Shown piece after piece: positions 42,480 to 52,454 of a stretch of DNA of 64,000 bases (position 1 is the stretch's first letter; every line of letters starts with the position of its first letter). Under the pieces are notes generated by a model, which searched no databases, was not told where the DNA came from, and saw only the letters and a list, made by a program, of their open reading frames with translations. The position numbers and the translations under genes were made by a program. The DNA is from Arthrobacter sp. 9V (GTDB lineage: Bacteria; Actinomycetota; Actinomycetes; Actinomycetales; Micrococcaceae). The stretch is from NCBI RefSeq assembly GCF_902506065.1, contig NZ_LR732912.1:1937983-2001982 (forward strand), written 5' to 3'.

Positions 42480-44303
42480 ATGGCTCATCAGAATGTTGAG
42501 GATGGGACTTCAGCTGTGCGCACTCCAACACCTTTGGACCCATGCCAAAGCGACGCTGGCCGCGGTACATCCCGGCTGCGTATTGGCTTGGGAATAATGC
42601 TGGCCTTCCTCTTGGTCCTTGCTTGTCGGGTGGTAATTGTCCAGGGCTTCGATCCGACCGGGCTTGCCAATGCCGCCAATGATCTGCGTACTCAGTCGTC
42701 CGTGTTGGGTGCTTCGCGCGGAAAGATCGTGGATGCCTCAGGGGTTGTGCTGGCCGAGAGCATCATCCGCTACGACATCGTAGGTTCTCCCCGAGAGAAC
42801 AACGGCGCTGAGACCTTCCCGCGGCTTGGTTCTGATGGAACCATTGGTGATGTTGCCCGTGATGATGGGTTGAGCGAGCTGGCCCAGGCGCTTGGGCGCT
42901 CGGTGGAGGACATGAAAACTGCTCTCACGGGCGATGGCCAGTTCGTTTATCTGGCCCGTTCTGTTTCCCCGGCAGTTGAGTCCATCATTGCCGAATTGCG
43001 GATTCCCGGGGTTACCTCCCGTCCGGTCCCGCATCGGACGTATCCGCTCGGTTCGGTTGGGGGCAGCATCGTCGGCTATGTCAATGAAGAAGGCGGAGCT
43101 GCGGGCATCGAGCAAACCCTCGACCACAAGCTCATGGGTGTCGACGGTGAACGGATCTTCCAGATTGGCGCTGACGGGATCATCATCCCCACGGCCGCGA
43201 ACCGGATTACTCCGCCAACGGACGGAGAAACGGTGAAGTTGTCCATCGATAGTTATCTACAGTTTTACTCGCAGAATGCGATCGAGAAGCAGGTGCAGGA
43301 CCAAAGCGCCGAGTACGGGAACGTCATTGTGGTGGAGGCCAAGACCGGCAAGATTCGCGCGATGGCCGAGACAGGAACCGTGGATCCTAATGCCCCGGGG
43401 GCGACGCGACCCGAGGACCGCGGCGCAAGATCTGTTACAGCGGCCATTGAGCCCGGATCGACCGAGAAGGCCATCACAGCCGCTGCCGCCATCGAAGAAG
43501 GCAAGATCGACCCCTTGTCGCAGCTGCTGGTTCCGCCCACATACACCGTGAATGGGCAGAAGTTCCAGGATTCCTTTGTTCATGGTGAACAGCAACGCAC
43601 CTTCGCGGGGATCATCGGTGACTCGATGAACACCGGCACTGTGATGGTCGGTGAGAAGCTCACTCGTGAACAGCGCTACGAGTATCTCCGGAAGTTCGGC
43701 ATCGGCCAGAAGACAGGCATTGCACTACCTGGCGAGTCCGCAGGGCTGTTGGCTCAACCGGATGAGTGGGACTCCCGGCAGGAATTTTCCGTGCTCTTTG
43801 GGCAGGGCCTATCGCAGACGCCGCTGCAAACTGCCATGGCGTTCCAGGCCATTGCCAATGGCGGCGTGCGGTTGCAGCCACAGTTGATTGAGTCCGTGGT
43901 GGACAACGACGGCGTTGAGCATGTTACTGAAGCCGCGGCCGGCACAGCGGTCATCAGCCCGGAAACAGCCAAGCAAGTGCGGGACATCCTCGAAAGTGTG
44001 GTTACTGCCGGCGGCGCCAAAGACGTGAGCGTCCCCGGATACCGTATTGGCGGTAAGACCGGCACAGCCGAAGCGGTTGCCGACGACGGGACCGGATTTG
44101 ACGGCTACACGGCGTCCTTTGTAGGGATGGCGCCCATGGAAGACCCCCGTTACATAGTGATGGTCAATGTGCAGCGCCCGAAGGGCAACATCTACGGCGT
44201 CACCCAGGCCGGCGTGTTCAACGACGTCATGGCTCAGGTGCTCACCAAGTACCAGGTGCCGGCAACGATGACGTCATCTGTCAGCCTGGCGCAGAAGTAC
44301 TAG
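42480..44303 (+). CDS. FtsI/PBP2-type class B penicillin-binding protein
   Basis: 607 residues. N-terminal anchor helix (about 38-58), a dimerisation region, then the transpeptidase domain with SxxK (Ser327-Lys330 in EPGSTEK), SMN (382-384) and KTG (526-528). It cross-links septal or lateral peptidoglycan. No clear ribosome site. A class B enzyme between comEC and holA is unexpected; the usual ftsI is in the division cluster, so this may be a paralogue. Confidence 0.87.
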   Translation: MAHQNVEDGTSAVRTPTPLDPCQSDAGRGTSRLRIGLGIMLAFLLVLACRVVIVQGFDPTGLANAANDLRTQSSVLGASRGKIVDASGVVLAESIIRYDIVGSPRENNGAETFPRLGSDGTIGDVARDDGLSELAQALGRSVEDMKTALTGDGQFVYLARSVSPAVESIIAELRIPGVTSRPVPHRTYPLGSVGGSIVGYVNEEGGAAGIEQTLDHKLMGVDGERIFQIGADGIIIPTAANRITPPTDGETVKLSIDSYLQFYSQNAIEKQVQDQSAEYGNVIVVEAKTGKIRAMAETGTVDPNAPGATRPEDRGARSVTAAIEPGSTEKAITAAAAIEEGKIDPLSQLLVPPTYTVNGQKFQDSFVHGEQQRTFAGIIGDSMNTGTVMVGEKLTREQRYEYLRKFGIGQKTGIALPGESAGLLAQPDEWDSRQEFSVLFGQGLSQTPLQTAMAFQAIANGGVRLQPQLIESVVDNDGVEHVTEAAAGTAVISPETAKQVRDILESVVTAGGAKDVSVPGYRIGGKTGTAEAVADDGTGFDGYTASFVGMAPMEDPRYIVMVNVQRPKGNIYGVTQAGVFNDVMAQVLTKYQVPATMTSSVSLAQKY

Positions 44304-44334
44304 AAGAACTGGTCAGCTACTAGAAGAACTGGTC
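44298..44334. repeat. 17-base direct repeat at the PBP stop codon
   Basis: TACTAGAAGAACTGGTC at 44298-44314 spans the PBP stop and recurs at 44318-44334 (20-base period). It looks like a small tandem duplication of the gene end. Confidence 0.85.
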
Positions 44335-44463
44335 GGCGGGAAGGTCACTCGAATGCGTTAGTGATGCCGCGGGACCTTTGGCCTCGATCCCCGTCGAGCA
44401 AGGGGCCACCATTAAACGTGGCAAACTTGAAGTCTCCAAAGTAACGTCCGGAAGGAACCACCA

Positions 44464-45480
44464 GTGGCTGCTGCCCAAAACACCCGGGCCAAGAGCGTCG
44501 CGGCGAACACCATCACCTGGCGCGATGCGGCGCCTGCCGCCGTGGTCCTGATCATGGGCCCGGAAGAATATCTGGGCATCCGCGCCATGGATGGCATCCG
44601 AACCCAGGTGCGGAGCACCACCCCTGACGTCGAGCTCAGCCGGCTGAACGCGGGCTCCTACGAGGCCGGCTCCCTGGCGATGGCCGTGACGCCTTCCCTG
44701 TTCGGCGAGCAAAAACTCATTGAGGTTGAGGGTCTGGAGTCCATGAACGATGCCTTCCTGGCGGACGGATTGGCCTACCTCCAGCATCCCGACCAGGACG
44801 TTGTCCTCGTCCTGCGCCATGCCGGGGGAGTACGTGGCAAGAAGCTGCTCGACGCCGTGAAGTCCGCCGGCTGGCCCGTCATTGATTGCCAACCGCTGAA
44901 GAAGGACTCTGACAAGACGGCATTTGTGGTCTCCGAGTTCAGGGCCGGCGGGCGCCGCATTGAAGGGGAGGCCGTGCAGGCGTTGGTGAACGCCGTAGGT
45001 GCTAATCTTTCGGAACTCGCAGCTGCGTGCAGTCAACTGATCGCCGATGCCACCACAGCTGTCACCGCTGACACCGTGGAACGTTACTACGGTGGCCGGG
45101 TTGAAGCCACGGCTTTCAAGGTGGCCGATGCCGCCATGGCCGGCAACGGACCGGTGGCACTGTCAACATTGCGGCACGCCCTGGCCACCGGCGTTGATCC
45201 GGTCCCCTTGGTAGCGGCTCTTGCTGCCAAACTGCGGACGTTGGCCAAAGTTGCCGGCGCCAATGGTTCACCGGCCACCATTGCCAAAAATCTTGGGATG
45301 CAGCCGTGGCTTGTAGAGCAGGCCCAGCGCGATGTTCGTCGCTGGACACCGGATGGTTTGATCCGCTCCATTCAGGTCATCGCAGAAGCGGATGCCCAAG
45401 TGAAGGGTGAGGCGCGTGACCCTGTCTACGCAGTGGAGCACGCGGTAACGGTGATAGCCACCTCGGCCAGTCGCCGCTGA
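44464..45480 (+). CDS. holA: DNA polymerase III subunit delta
   Basis: 338 residues, GTG start with GGAAGGA upstream. The delta family fold is visible: RDAAPAAVVLIMGPEEYLGI (about 21-40), a clamp-opening loop region SLFGEQKLIEVEGLESMNDA, then helical domains. It opens the beta clamp within the clamp loader. Gene order comEC-holA-rpsT is conserved in actinobacteria. Confidence 0.93.
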   Translation: MAAAQNTRAKSVAANTITWRDAAPAAVVLIMGPEEYLGIRAMDGIRTQVRSTTPDVELSRLNAGSYEAGSLAMAVTPSLFGEQKLIEVEGLESMNDAFLADGLAYLQHPDQDVVLVLRHAGGVRGKKLLDAVKSAGWPVIDCQPLKKDSDKTAFVVSEFRAGGRRIEGEAVQALVNAVGANLSELAAACSQLIADATTAVTADTVERYYGGRVEATAFKVADAAMAGNGPVALSTLRHALATGVDPVPLVAALAAKLRTLAKVAGANGSPATIAKNLGMQPWLVEQAQRDVRRWTPDGLIRSIQVIAEADAQVKGEARDPVYAVEHAVTVIATSASRR

Positions 45481-45526
45481 AGCGAGTAAGCGAGTAAGGC
45501 TATCCCGCAAACTCCCGCTTAAACCC

Positions 45527-45558
45527 AAAGGCCGGCGCCCAATGGGCGCCGGCCTTTT
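45527..45558. terminator. Bidirectional terminator between holA and rpsT
   Basis: AAAGGCCGGCGCCC (45527-45540) pairs with GGGCGCCGGCCTTT (45544-45557) over a 3-base loop, with T or A runs on both sides, serving the convergent holA and rpsT. Confidence 0.92.
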
Positions 45559-45585
45559 GATCAGCTCAGTCGAACTGGAAAAACC

Positions 45586-45846
45586 TTAGAGTGCGTTGAC
45601 CTTCTTGGAGATCGCCGACTTGCGGTTTGCAGCGTTGTTCTTGTGAATAACGCCCTTGCTGACAGCCTTGTCCAGCTTGCGGCTGGCAGCAACAAGTGCA
45701 GTTCCAGCAGCATCCTTGTCGGCAGACTCAACGGCGGTGTTGACGGCGCGGATGGCCGTCTTCAGCTCAGACTTGACGGCGTTGTTACGCAGGCGAGCCT
45801 TCTCGTTGGTGAGGATGCGCTTCTTCTGGGACTTGATATTAGCCAC
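45586..45846 (-). CDS. rpsT: 30S ribosomal protein S20
   Basis: 86 residues. GTG start, AGAGAG seven bases upstream. Typical basic S20: [20 protein letters not shown] ... [11 protein letters not shown]. Binds 16S rRNA early in assembly. About 180 bases follow upstream before the next gene, probably holding its promoter. Confidence 0.97.
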   Translation of the reverse strand: MANIKSQKKRILTNEKARLRNNAVKSELKTAIRAVNTAVESADKDAAGTALVAASRKLDKAVSKGVIHKNNAANRKSAISKKVNAL

Positions 45847-46024
45847 GTATGAACTCTCTTTTTAATGCGGAAATGGTCTAGAGGGTTTTCAGGTTGGCCA
45901 TCGACTGAGCGGCGTGGGGATGCCTATGGCAGCCAACCATGAGTGGCCGTCGACCTGCACGGACACACAGCTATAAAGGATAGCAGAAAGTCCGGGCTCA
46001 CGCAGAACTGTGCGCATGGGACTG

Positions 46025-46567
46025 CTACTGCCGGGCTTGGAGTGCCCTGGCTACTTCCTGGAACTGCGACTTTCCCAGAACCGCACCCTCGCGACGGATT
46101 GCCGTGGGATCCAGGCGGATAACGCGGCTCACGTTTATTTCGCTGGGCCTGCCTTGCCGATCCCAGGCACCGGCACCAATATCAACGTACTCACCAGCCC
46201 TGTGGCCGTTGTCGTGGTCCTTCGAGGTGAGCATCAACCCCAAAAGCCACTGCCCATCCCGCCCTATCAGAAGCACTGGACGGTCCTTTCCCTGCGTGTG
46301 GTCTTCTTCGTAGGGAACCCAGCTCCACACGATCTCGCCGGGGTCCGGCTGGCCATCCGGCTTGGGGGAGTAATGGACGGAAGCCTTTCCCCGAAAGTCC
46401 CCCGGGTAGTAGCCGGGTTGACGCCCGACGGCGGTGCGCCGGGTTCGCGCTGTGGAGGCGCCTTTGGCGGACGCTCCGGTCGGCATGCCGGCTTTGGTGG
46501 TGCTGCCTCCGAGTGCCTTGAAGGATCGCAGCAGAAGTTTGCCCAAGGGGCGCAAGTCGAAAGCCAT
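46025..46567 (-). CDS. PemK/MazF-family protein (type II toxin-like)
   Basis: 180 residues. A basic, low-complexity N-terminus (about 1-50) precedes the MazF-like barrel: DPGEIVWSWVPYEEDHTQGK (about 76-95), DRPVLLIGR. The family cleaves mRNA in toxin-antitoxin pairs, but no antitoxin gene is adjacent. In actinobacteria such genes stand alone beside lepA, so a housekeeping role is likely. Confidence 0.8.
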   Translation of the reverse strand: MAFDLRPLGKLLLRSFKALGGSTTKAGMPTGASAKGASTARTRRTAVGRQPGYYPGDFRGKASVHYSPKPDGQPDPGEIVWSWVPYEEDHTQGKDRPVLLIGRDGQWLLGLMLTSKDHDNGHRAGEYVDIGAGAWDRQGRPSEINVSRVIRLDPTAIRREGAVLGKSQFQEVARALQARQ

Positions 46568-46726
46568 GTGACAACGCTACAGCCGGATGCTGCCAATGCC
46601 GGATGCGCAATGTACGGCGAAGCGCCGGTTCATGGGAGACTAGAGGATCAGATGCGCGGCGTGTTCCGGCTGGCCTATGCCCGGTTCCAGGAATCGCCGT
46701 GCGAGTGTCGACAGTAAGGATCCTGC

Positions 46727-48580
46727 GTGTCTCCCATGGCCCGCACCGCACCGGTGCCCGCCGCAACAGATCCGGCCATCATCCGGAACTTCTGCATCAT
46801 TGCCCACATTGACCACGGTAAGTCCACCTTGGCCGACCGCATGCTGCAGTACACCGGCGTCGTTAAACAACGCGACATGAAGGCCCAGTATCTGGACCGC
46901 ATGGATATCGAACGTGAGCGCGGCATCACCATCAAGTCCCAGGCTGTCCGTATGCCGTGGGAACTTGATGGCAACAGCTATGCACTGAACATGATCGATA
47001 CCCCTGGCCACGTTGACTTCACGTATGAGGTTTCCCGCTCGCTCGCCGCCTGTGAAGGCGCAGTGCTGCTGGTGGATGCGGCCCAAGGCATTGAAGCCCA
47101 GACCCTTGCCAACTTGTATCTGGCGATGGAAAACAACCTCACCATCATTCCGGTGCTGAACAAGATCGACCTCCCGGCTGCCCAGCCCGAGAAGTACGCG
47201 GCAGAACTTGCCAACCTCATTGGCGGCGACCCCGAGGACGTCCTCAAGGTTTCGGGCAAGACCGGAGTTGGCGTGGAGGCGCTGCTGGACAAGATTGTCC
47301 GCGACCTCCCCGCGCCGGTTGGCGACCCGAACGCTCCGGCCCGCGCCATGATCTTTGACTCCGTCTATGACACCTACCGCGGCGTAGTGACCTACGTCCG
47401 TGTAGTGGACGGCATGCTTCACCCCCGCGAACGCATTCAGATGATGTCTACCCGCGCAACGCACGAGCTCTTGGAGATTGGTGTCAGCTCCCCGGAGCCC
47501 ACACCGTCAAAGGGGCTTGGTGTCGGCGAAGTGGGCTACCTCATTACCGGCGTGAAGGATGTCCGCCAGTCCAAGGTTGGCGATACTGTCACCAACCTCG
47601 CCAAGCCGGCGTCGGAATCGCTGAGCGGCTACGCTGACGCAAAGCCGATGGTCTTCTCCGGTCTCTACCCGCTGGATGGCACGGATTACCCGGTACTCCG
47701 TGATGCCTTGGAAAAACTGATGCTCAACGATGCTGCGCTGGTCTATGAGCCCGAGACGTCCGCGGCACTGGGCTTTGGGTTCCGCGTAGGTTTCCTTGGT
47801 CTGCTTCACCTCGAGATCACGCGTGAGCGCCTTGAGCGTGAGTACAACCTTGACCTCATCTCCACAGCTCCCAACGTGGAGTACGAGGTAACCCTTGAGG
47901 ACAAAAAGGTTATCCACGTCACCAACCCCAGTGAATACCCCACGGGCAAAATCTCCGAGGTTCGCGAGCCCATGGTTTCTGCAACCATCCTCGCGCCCAA
48001 CGAGTTTGTTGGGTCCATCATGGAACTCTGCCAGAGCCGGCGAGGCCAGATGCGCGGCATGGATTACCTGTCCGAGGACCGGGTTGAGCTTCGCTACTGG
48101 ATCCCGCTGGCCGAGATCGTATTCGACTTCTTCGACCTCCTGAAGTCCAAGACGCGTGGCTACGCTTCGCTGGACTGGAAGGCCGACGGCGAGCAGGTGG
48201 CCGACCTCGTGAAGGTTGACATCCTGCTGCAGGGTGAACAAGTGGATGCCTTCAGCGCCATCACCCACCGGGACAAGGCTTACGCCTATGGCGTGATGAT
48301 GACCGGCAAGCTCCGGGAGCTTATTCCAAGGCAACAGTTCGAGGTGCCCATCCAGGCGGCTATCGGATCCCGCATCATTGCCCGCGAGAGCATCCGGGCC
48401 ATCCGTAAGGACGTTCTTGCCAAGTGCTACGGCGGTGACATCACCCGTAAGCGCAAGCTGCTCGAGAAGCAGAAAGAAGGCAAGAAGCGTATGAAGATGG
48501 TGGGTCGCGTGGAGGTGCCCCAAGAGGCATTCATCGCAGCTCTGACCACCGATGAATCCAAGGACAAGGCCAAGAAGTAA
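46727..48580 (+). CDS. lepA: Elongation factor 4 (LepA)
   Basis: 617 residues. GTG at 46727 has AAGGA 6 bases upstream; ATG at 46736 is less well spaced. G motifs AHIDHGKST (about 27-35), [15 protein letters not shown]-terminal LepA-specific region with KPKR-like tail. A GTPase acting on stalled or mis-translocated ribosomes. hemW starts one base after the stop. Confidence 0.97.
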   Translation: MSPMARTAPVPAATDPAIIRNFCIIAHIDHGKSTLADRMLQYTGVVKQRDMKAQYLDRMDIERERGITIKSQAVRMPWELDGNSYALNMIDTPGHVDFTYEVSRSLAACEGAVLLVDAAQGIEAQTLANLYLAMENNLTIIPVLNKIDLPAAQPEKYAAELANLIGGDPEDVLKVSGKTGVGVEALLDKIVRDLPAPVGDPNAPARAMIFDSVYDTYRGVVTYVRVVDGMLHPRERIQMMSTRATHELLEIGVSSPEPTPSKGLGVGEVGYLITGVKDVRQSKVGDTVTNLAKPASESLSGYADAKPMVFSGLYPLDGTDYPVLRDALEKLMLNDAALVYEPETSAALGFGFRVGFLGLLHLEITRERLEREYNLDLISTAPNVEYEVTLEDKKVIHVTNPSEYPTGKISEVREPMVSATILAPNEFVGSIMELCQSRRGQMRGMDYLSEDRVELRYWIPLAEIVFDFFDLLKSKTRGYASLDWKADGEQVADLVKVDILLQGEQVDAFSAITHRDKAYAYGVMMTGKLRELIPRQQFEVPIQAAIGSRIIARESIRAIRKDVLAKCYGGDITRKRKLLEKQKEGKKRMKMVGRVEVPQEAFIAALTTDESKDKAKK

Positions 48581-49810
48581 ATGCCCAGCGTCCTACCTCT
48601 GGGCGACCCGGCACCTGCGGACGGCATCTTGCCTCCGCAGGTGTTGGCCGGGGTCGAGCACCGCAAATTCGGGCTCTATGTCCACATTCCGTTTTGTGCC
48701 GTACGTTGTGGCTACTGCGATTTCAACACCTACACGGCGACGGAGCTTGGCGGGGGTGCCTCTCAGGACGCATACGCGTCTACGGCCGTCTCTGAGCTGG
48801 ATTTCGCCGCAACGGCGCTGGATGCCTCGGGTTTGCCAAGACGTCCACTCAGTACTGTCTTCTTTGGTGGCGGTACGCCAACCCTCCTCCCGGCTGAAGA
48901 CCTGGCGCGGATCCTGCGCGCCGCCGTCGATCATTGGGGACTTGAACCCGGCGCGGAGGTTACTACCGAGGCGAATCCGGATTCCGTAACTCCCGAGTCC
49001 CTCAAAGTTCTGGCGGATGCAGGCTTCACCAGGGTCTCTTTCGGCATGCAGTCCGCAGTCCCGCACGTTTTGAAGGTCCTGGACCGCACCCATACTCCCA
49101 GCCGTGTGCCCCTCGTTGTACAGTGGGCGCGTGAAGCCGGGCTCGCTGTCAGCTTGGACCTCATCTACGGCACGCCGGGGGAGTCCATGGCCGACTGGCA
49201 GTTGTCCCTTGAAACTGCACTCTCGTACCAGCCTGATCACATCAGTGCCTACGCATTGATCGTGGAGGACGGCACCAAACTGGCCGCCCAGATACGTCGC
49301 GGTGAGGTACCCGGCATTGATGACGACGACCACGCGTCCAAATACGAGCTGGCTGAGAAAATGATCTCCGAAGCGGGCCTGAACTGGTACGAGGTCAGCA
49401 ACTGGTCAAGGACGCCCGAACAGGCGTGCCGGCACAACCTTGCCTATTGGCGTGGAGATGACTGGTGGGGCATTGGCCCCGGCGCCCATTCGCACGTGGG
49501 AGGTGTCAGGTGGTGGAACGTCAAGCACCCCACTGCATACGCCTCAAGGCTCGGGAGTGGAAGCTCGCCGGCCGCCGGACGGGAAACCCTGGACGCCGAA
49601 ACCCGGGAAGTCGAGCGCATCATGCTTGAAGCCCGGCTGGGCACAGGATTGTCCGTAGATGCTTTGGATGGGATCGGACGCCACGCAATGGCCGGTCTCA
49701 TTGCGGACCAACTGGTGGACCCGGTGCAGGCATTCAAGGGCCGGCTGGTTCTGACTCTGAAGGGCCGTCTTCTGGCTGACGCTGTGGTCCGAAGGATTTT
49801 GCCGGACTGA
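48581..49810 (+). CDS. hemW: Radical SAM protein HemW (heme chaperone, CPO-like)
   Basis: 409 residues. Radical SAM cluster Cys39-Cys43-Cys46 (PFCAVRCGYC). Downstream FFGGGTPTLL and PDSVTPESL motifs, and a C-terminal HemN-like domain. The start abuts the lepA stop, an operon arrangement common in actinobacteria. HemW delivers heme rather than acting as an oxidase in studied species; inferred by homology. Confidence 0.94.
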   Translation: MPSVLPLGDPAPADGILPPQVLAGVEHRKFGLYVHIPFCAVRCGYCDFNTYTATELGGGASQDAYASTAVSELDFAATALDASGLPRRPLSTVFFGGGTPTLLPAEDLARILRAAVDHWGLEPGAEVTTEANPDSVTPESLKVLADAGFTRVSFGMQSAVPHVLKVLDRTHTPSRVPLVVQWAREAGLAVSLDLIYGTPGESMADWQLSLETALSYQPDHISAYALIVEDGTKLAAQIRRGEVPGIDDDDHASKYELAEKMISEAGLNWYEVSNWSRTPEQACRHNLAYWRGDDWWGIGPGAHSHVGGVRWWNVKHPTAYASRLGSGSSPAAGRETLDAETREVERIMLEARLGTGLSVDALDGIGRHAMAGLIADQLVDPVQAFKGRLVLTLKGRLLADAVVRRILPD

Positions 49811-49815
49811 CCCCG

Positions 49816-50229
49816 CTACTTCATCCAGCGAAGGTTGACCTTGTAGCGGTGGGGCTGACCGTGGTTTACCCGGATGCCCGCCGAGACTGAGAAGCACGTC
49901 AGTGCCACCCAGATAGCGGTGGCGATAACGGCGAAGATATTGCCCACTACGGGGAGCAGCACCAGGATGTTGGCCAGGACTGCGGCGATGGTGGGAGGCA
50001 GCGTAAAGTTCAGCGCTTCTTTTGATTCCTGCGCAGTGAACGGCCCGCGATCCCGGAAAATCAAATAGATCAAAAGGGACGGAAGGCATCCCAGGATGCC
50101 GCCGAAGTGGGCCAAAGTAGCCCATTGCCTGTCCTCGCTGGCCGTCAACGGCAGTGCATTGGCAGGCGCGCCATGGTACTGGGGCCGGCCTGCGGCGCTG
50201 CCCGGTTCTTCAGGAGCGTTATCTGCCAC
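49816..50229 (-). CDS. DUF4870 membrane protein
   Basis: 137 residues from GTG at 50229, with GGGAAG upstream; a frame extension to 50322 is not used. Pro/Ala-rich N-terminus, then the DUF4870 core: RQWATLAHFGGILGCLPSLL, IFRDRGPFTAQESKEALNF, and two further helices. Function unknown. Convergent with hemW with only 5 bases between stops. Confidence 0.83.
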   Translation of the reverse strand: MADNAPEEPGSAAGRPQYHGAPANALPLTASEDRQWATLAHFGGILGCLPSLLIYLIFRDRGPFTAQESKEALNFTLPPTIAAVLANILVLLPVVGNIFAVIATAIWVALTCFSVSAGIRVNHGQPHRYKVNLRWMK

Positions 50230-50352
50230 GGTGTCTTCCCTTTGCTGTAAACGATGCTGCGGTGTTGCTGTCCCAGAATACCGGCCTGAACGCCCTTCCC
50301 TGGACCAACGCCCCGTTGACACGGTAGTTGGTGTTGGCTGAGGCTCCCCGCG

Positions 50353-51204
50353 TCAAGGAACTGTGAGGAAATCAATGACTTCTTCGACGCGACCCAACAG
50401 TGATGCTTCGAGGTCGGCATAGGTGCGGACTGCACCCAAGAGCCGTTGCCAGCCCAAGCCTATGTCTTCAGCGGTCTCATGCGGCCAGCCGAAGGCGCTG
50501 AGGATCCCCGTCTTCCAGTCGGTCCCGCGGGGAACGGCAGGCCACGCCTCAATGCCCAGGACCTTGGGCCGGATGGCTTGCCAGACGTCCACGTAGGGAT
50601 GGCCAACAATGAGGACGTTTCCTGCAGCCCCCGGCACTGTCATGGCATCGGCTGCGATCCTGGACTCTTTGGAGCCGGGGACGAGGTGGTCCACCAGGAT
50701 GCCAAGCCTGCGACCAGAGCCCGGATTGAACTCTGCGATGGCGGATTTCAGGTCGTCAACGCCATGCAAAGGTTCAACCACGATGCCTTCCACCCGGAGA
50801 TCGTCACCCCAGACCTTCTCCACGAGCTCGGCGTCGTGCTTTCCTTCCACCCAGATGCGGCTGGCCTTGGCTACCTGGGCGCGTTGACCCTTAACCCTCA
50901 CGGAGCCTGAGGCCGTCCGGCCAGCCGGAACGGGGGATGTGGCGGAGCGCGGTGCAGGAGGCATCAACCGTATGGCCTGTCCTTCGAGGAGGAACCCGAA
51001 TCCCAACTGGAAGGACTTGGTCTTTCCGCGGCGGTCCTCCAGGGAGACCACGTGCATGCCGCCGGATTTCTCAACGCGGGTGACTTCGCCCACCCAACCG
51101 GACTGGACGTCCTCGAGGACCATTCCCCGTTGCACAGCTACTTCCGGCAGTTGCTTTTTGGCTGGAGCTGACAGATCCTGCGGACCCCAATTGTTCAAAG
51201 CCAA
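50353..51204 (-). CDS. DUF3097 protein with Toprim-like region
   Basis: 283 residues. The N-terminal third is an SH3-like strand region (RGMVLEDVQSGWVGEVTRVE). The middle has RIWVEGKHDAELVEKVW (about 118-134) and GILVDHLVPGSKESRIA (about 168-184), the E...DxD-type pattern of Toprim domains. Actinobacteria-specific family next to hrcA; activity unknown. Confidence 0.8.
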   Translation of the reverse strand: MALNNWGPQDLSAPAKKQLPEVAVQRGMVLEDVQSGWVGEVTRVEKSGGMHVVSLEDRRGKTKSFQLGFGFLLEGQAIRLMPPAPRSATSPVPAGRTASGSVRVKGQRAQVAKASRIWVEGKHDAELVEKVWGDDLRVEGIVVEPLHGVDDLKSAIAEFNPGSGRRLGILVDHLVPGSKESRIAADAMTVPGAAGNVLIVGHPYVDVWQAIRPKVLGIEAWPAVPRGTDWKTGILSAFGWPHETAEDIGLGWQRLLGAVRTYADLEASLLGRVEEVIDFLTVP

Positions 51205-51298
51205 GGAATTCCTACCTTTTGTGCTGGTTTATGGTTCGGGCCGAAGCTGCCCGCGGCAGGTTTCAATGCTAACAACGGGGTAGCTCATACTAGACTTG

Positions 51299-51325
51299 TT
51301 AGCACTTGGGCATGTTGAGTGCTAA
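51299..51325. promoter_or_regulatory. CIRCE element (HrcA operator)
   Basis: TTAGCACTT (51299-51307), nine bases, GAGTGCTAA (51317-51325): the classical CIRCE repeat with one changed base. HrcA binds it and represses its own operon until heat shock. It lies 71 bases before the hrcA start. Confidence 0.93.
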
Positions 51326-51396
51326 ATGTGGAGGTCCGATTGAGATCACGCGTTGACCGGTCGTAGGGACCATGGCAGTCGTCAGGAGGTGGAGCA

Positions 51397-52404
51397 ATGA
51401 GTGAGCCGCGCAAGCTTGAGGTGCTGCGTGCCATCGTTGAAGATTACGTGCATTCCAGGGAGCCTGTCGGGTCCAAGGCCCTTGTGGAGCGGCACCATCT
51501 TGGCGTTTCCAGTGCCACCATCAGGAATGACATGGCTGTTCTGGAAGAGGAGGGCCTTATTGCTGCACCCCATACCAGCGCAGGCCGAATCCCCACAGAC
51601 AAGGGCTACCGTCTGTTCGTTGACCGCATTTCGCAGGTCAAACCCCTGTCGGCAGCCGAACGCAGGGCCATCCACTCATTGCTCGAAGGCCCGGATGATA
51701 TTGACGACATCCTGGAGCGTACTGTCAGGCTCCTTTCCCAGCTGACCAACCAGGTGGCTGTAGTACAGTACCCGCATTCCAATCGGGCGTTGGTTCGTCA
51801 CGTGGAATTTGTCCTGCTCGCCCCCAAGCAGGTCCTTGTGGTCCTGATTGCGGACACAGGCAGCGTTGGGCAGAAGGTGATCGACGCCGGCACTGACGTG
51901 AGCAACGAGGCCTTGATGCTCTTGAGGTCCCGGTTCCTTGGCAACATTGCAGGCACCCAGCTGGCCCTTTTGCCGCAAGTGCTTCCTTCGGTAGTTGCAC
52001 TGTGCCCTCCGGAGCTTCGGGGCCTTGCGCAGACGTTGGCCCAGGGGCTGCAGTCACTCAGCGACACCAGCCGCGAAGAGCGCATCCTGATGGCCGGAAC
52101 CGCAAATCTGGCCCGCTCCAATGTGGACTTCCCCCTGAGCATCGGACCGGTGCTCGAGGCACTCGAGGAACAAGTTGTCATGCTCCGGTTGTTGTCTGAC
52201 ATGGGGGATGATCCCCGCGGCGTCACTGTGAGCATAGGCCGGGAGAATCCCTACGATGGTTTGGCGGAGGCGTCCGTCGTAGCAACCGGCTACGGCTCCG
52301 GTGCCAAAGTGGGAATTCTTGGCCCCACCCGTATGGACTATCCCACCACCATGGCGGCAGTTCGCGCCGTGGCCCGTTACCTTTCCCGCATTCTCGGCGG
52401 CTGA
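51397..52404 (+). CDS. hrcA: Heat-inducible repressor HrcA
   Basis: 335 residues. Winged helix at the N-terminus (LEVLRAIVEDYVHSREPVGS ... VSSATIRNDMAVLEEEGLIA), GAF-like central domain. AGGAGG is 8 bases before ATG. Represses chaperone genes via CIRCE. dnaJ follows 50 bases downstream. Confidence 0.96.
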   Translation: MSEPRKLEVLRAIVEDYVHSREPVGSKALVERHHLGVSSATIRNDMAVLEEEGLIAAPHTSAGRIPTDKGYRLFVDRISQVKPLSAAERRAIHSLLEGPDDIDDILERTVRLLSQLTNQVAVVQYPHSNRALVRHVEFVLLAPKQVLVVLIADTGSVGQKVIDAGTDVSNEALMLLRSRFLGNIAGTQLALLPQVLPSVVALCPPELRGLAQTLAQGLQSLSDTSREERILMAGTANLARSNVDFPLSIGPVLEALEEQVVMLRLLSDMGDDPRGVTVSIGRENPYDGLAEASVVATGYGSGAKVGILGPTRMDYPTTMAAVRAVARYLSRILGG

Positions 52405-52454
52405 ACACCGGTCCGAGGAAACATCCGCAGTACAACTAGGAAGAGATACCGACT

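Noticed and set aside
47507..48523. 338-codon minus-strand frame opposite lepA
   Set aside because: Codon-bias shadow of a conserved gene.
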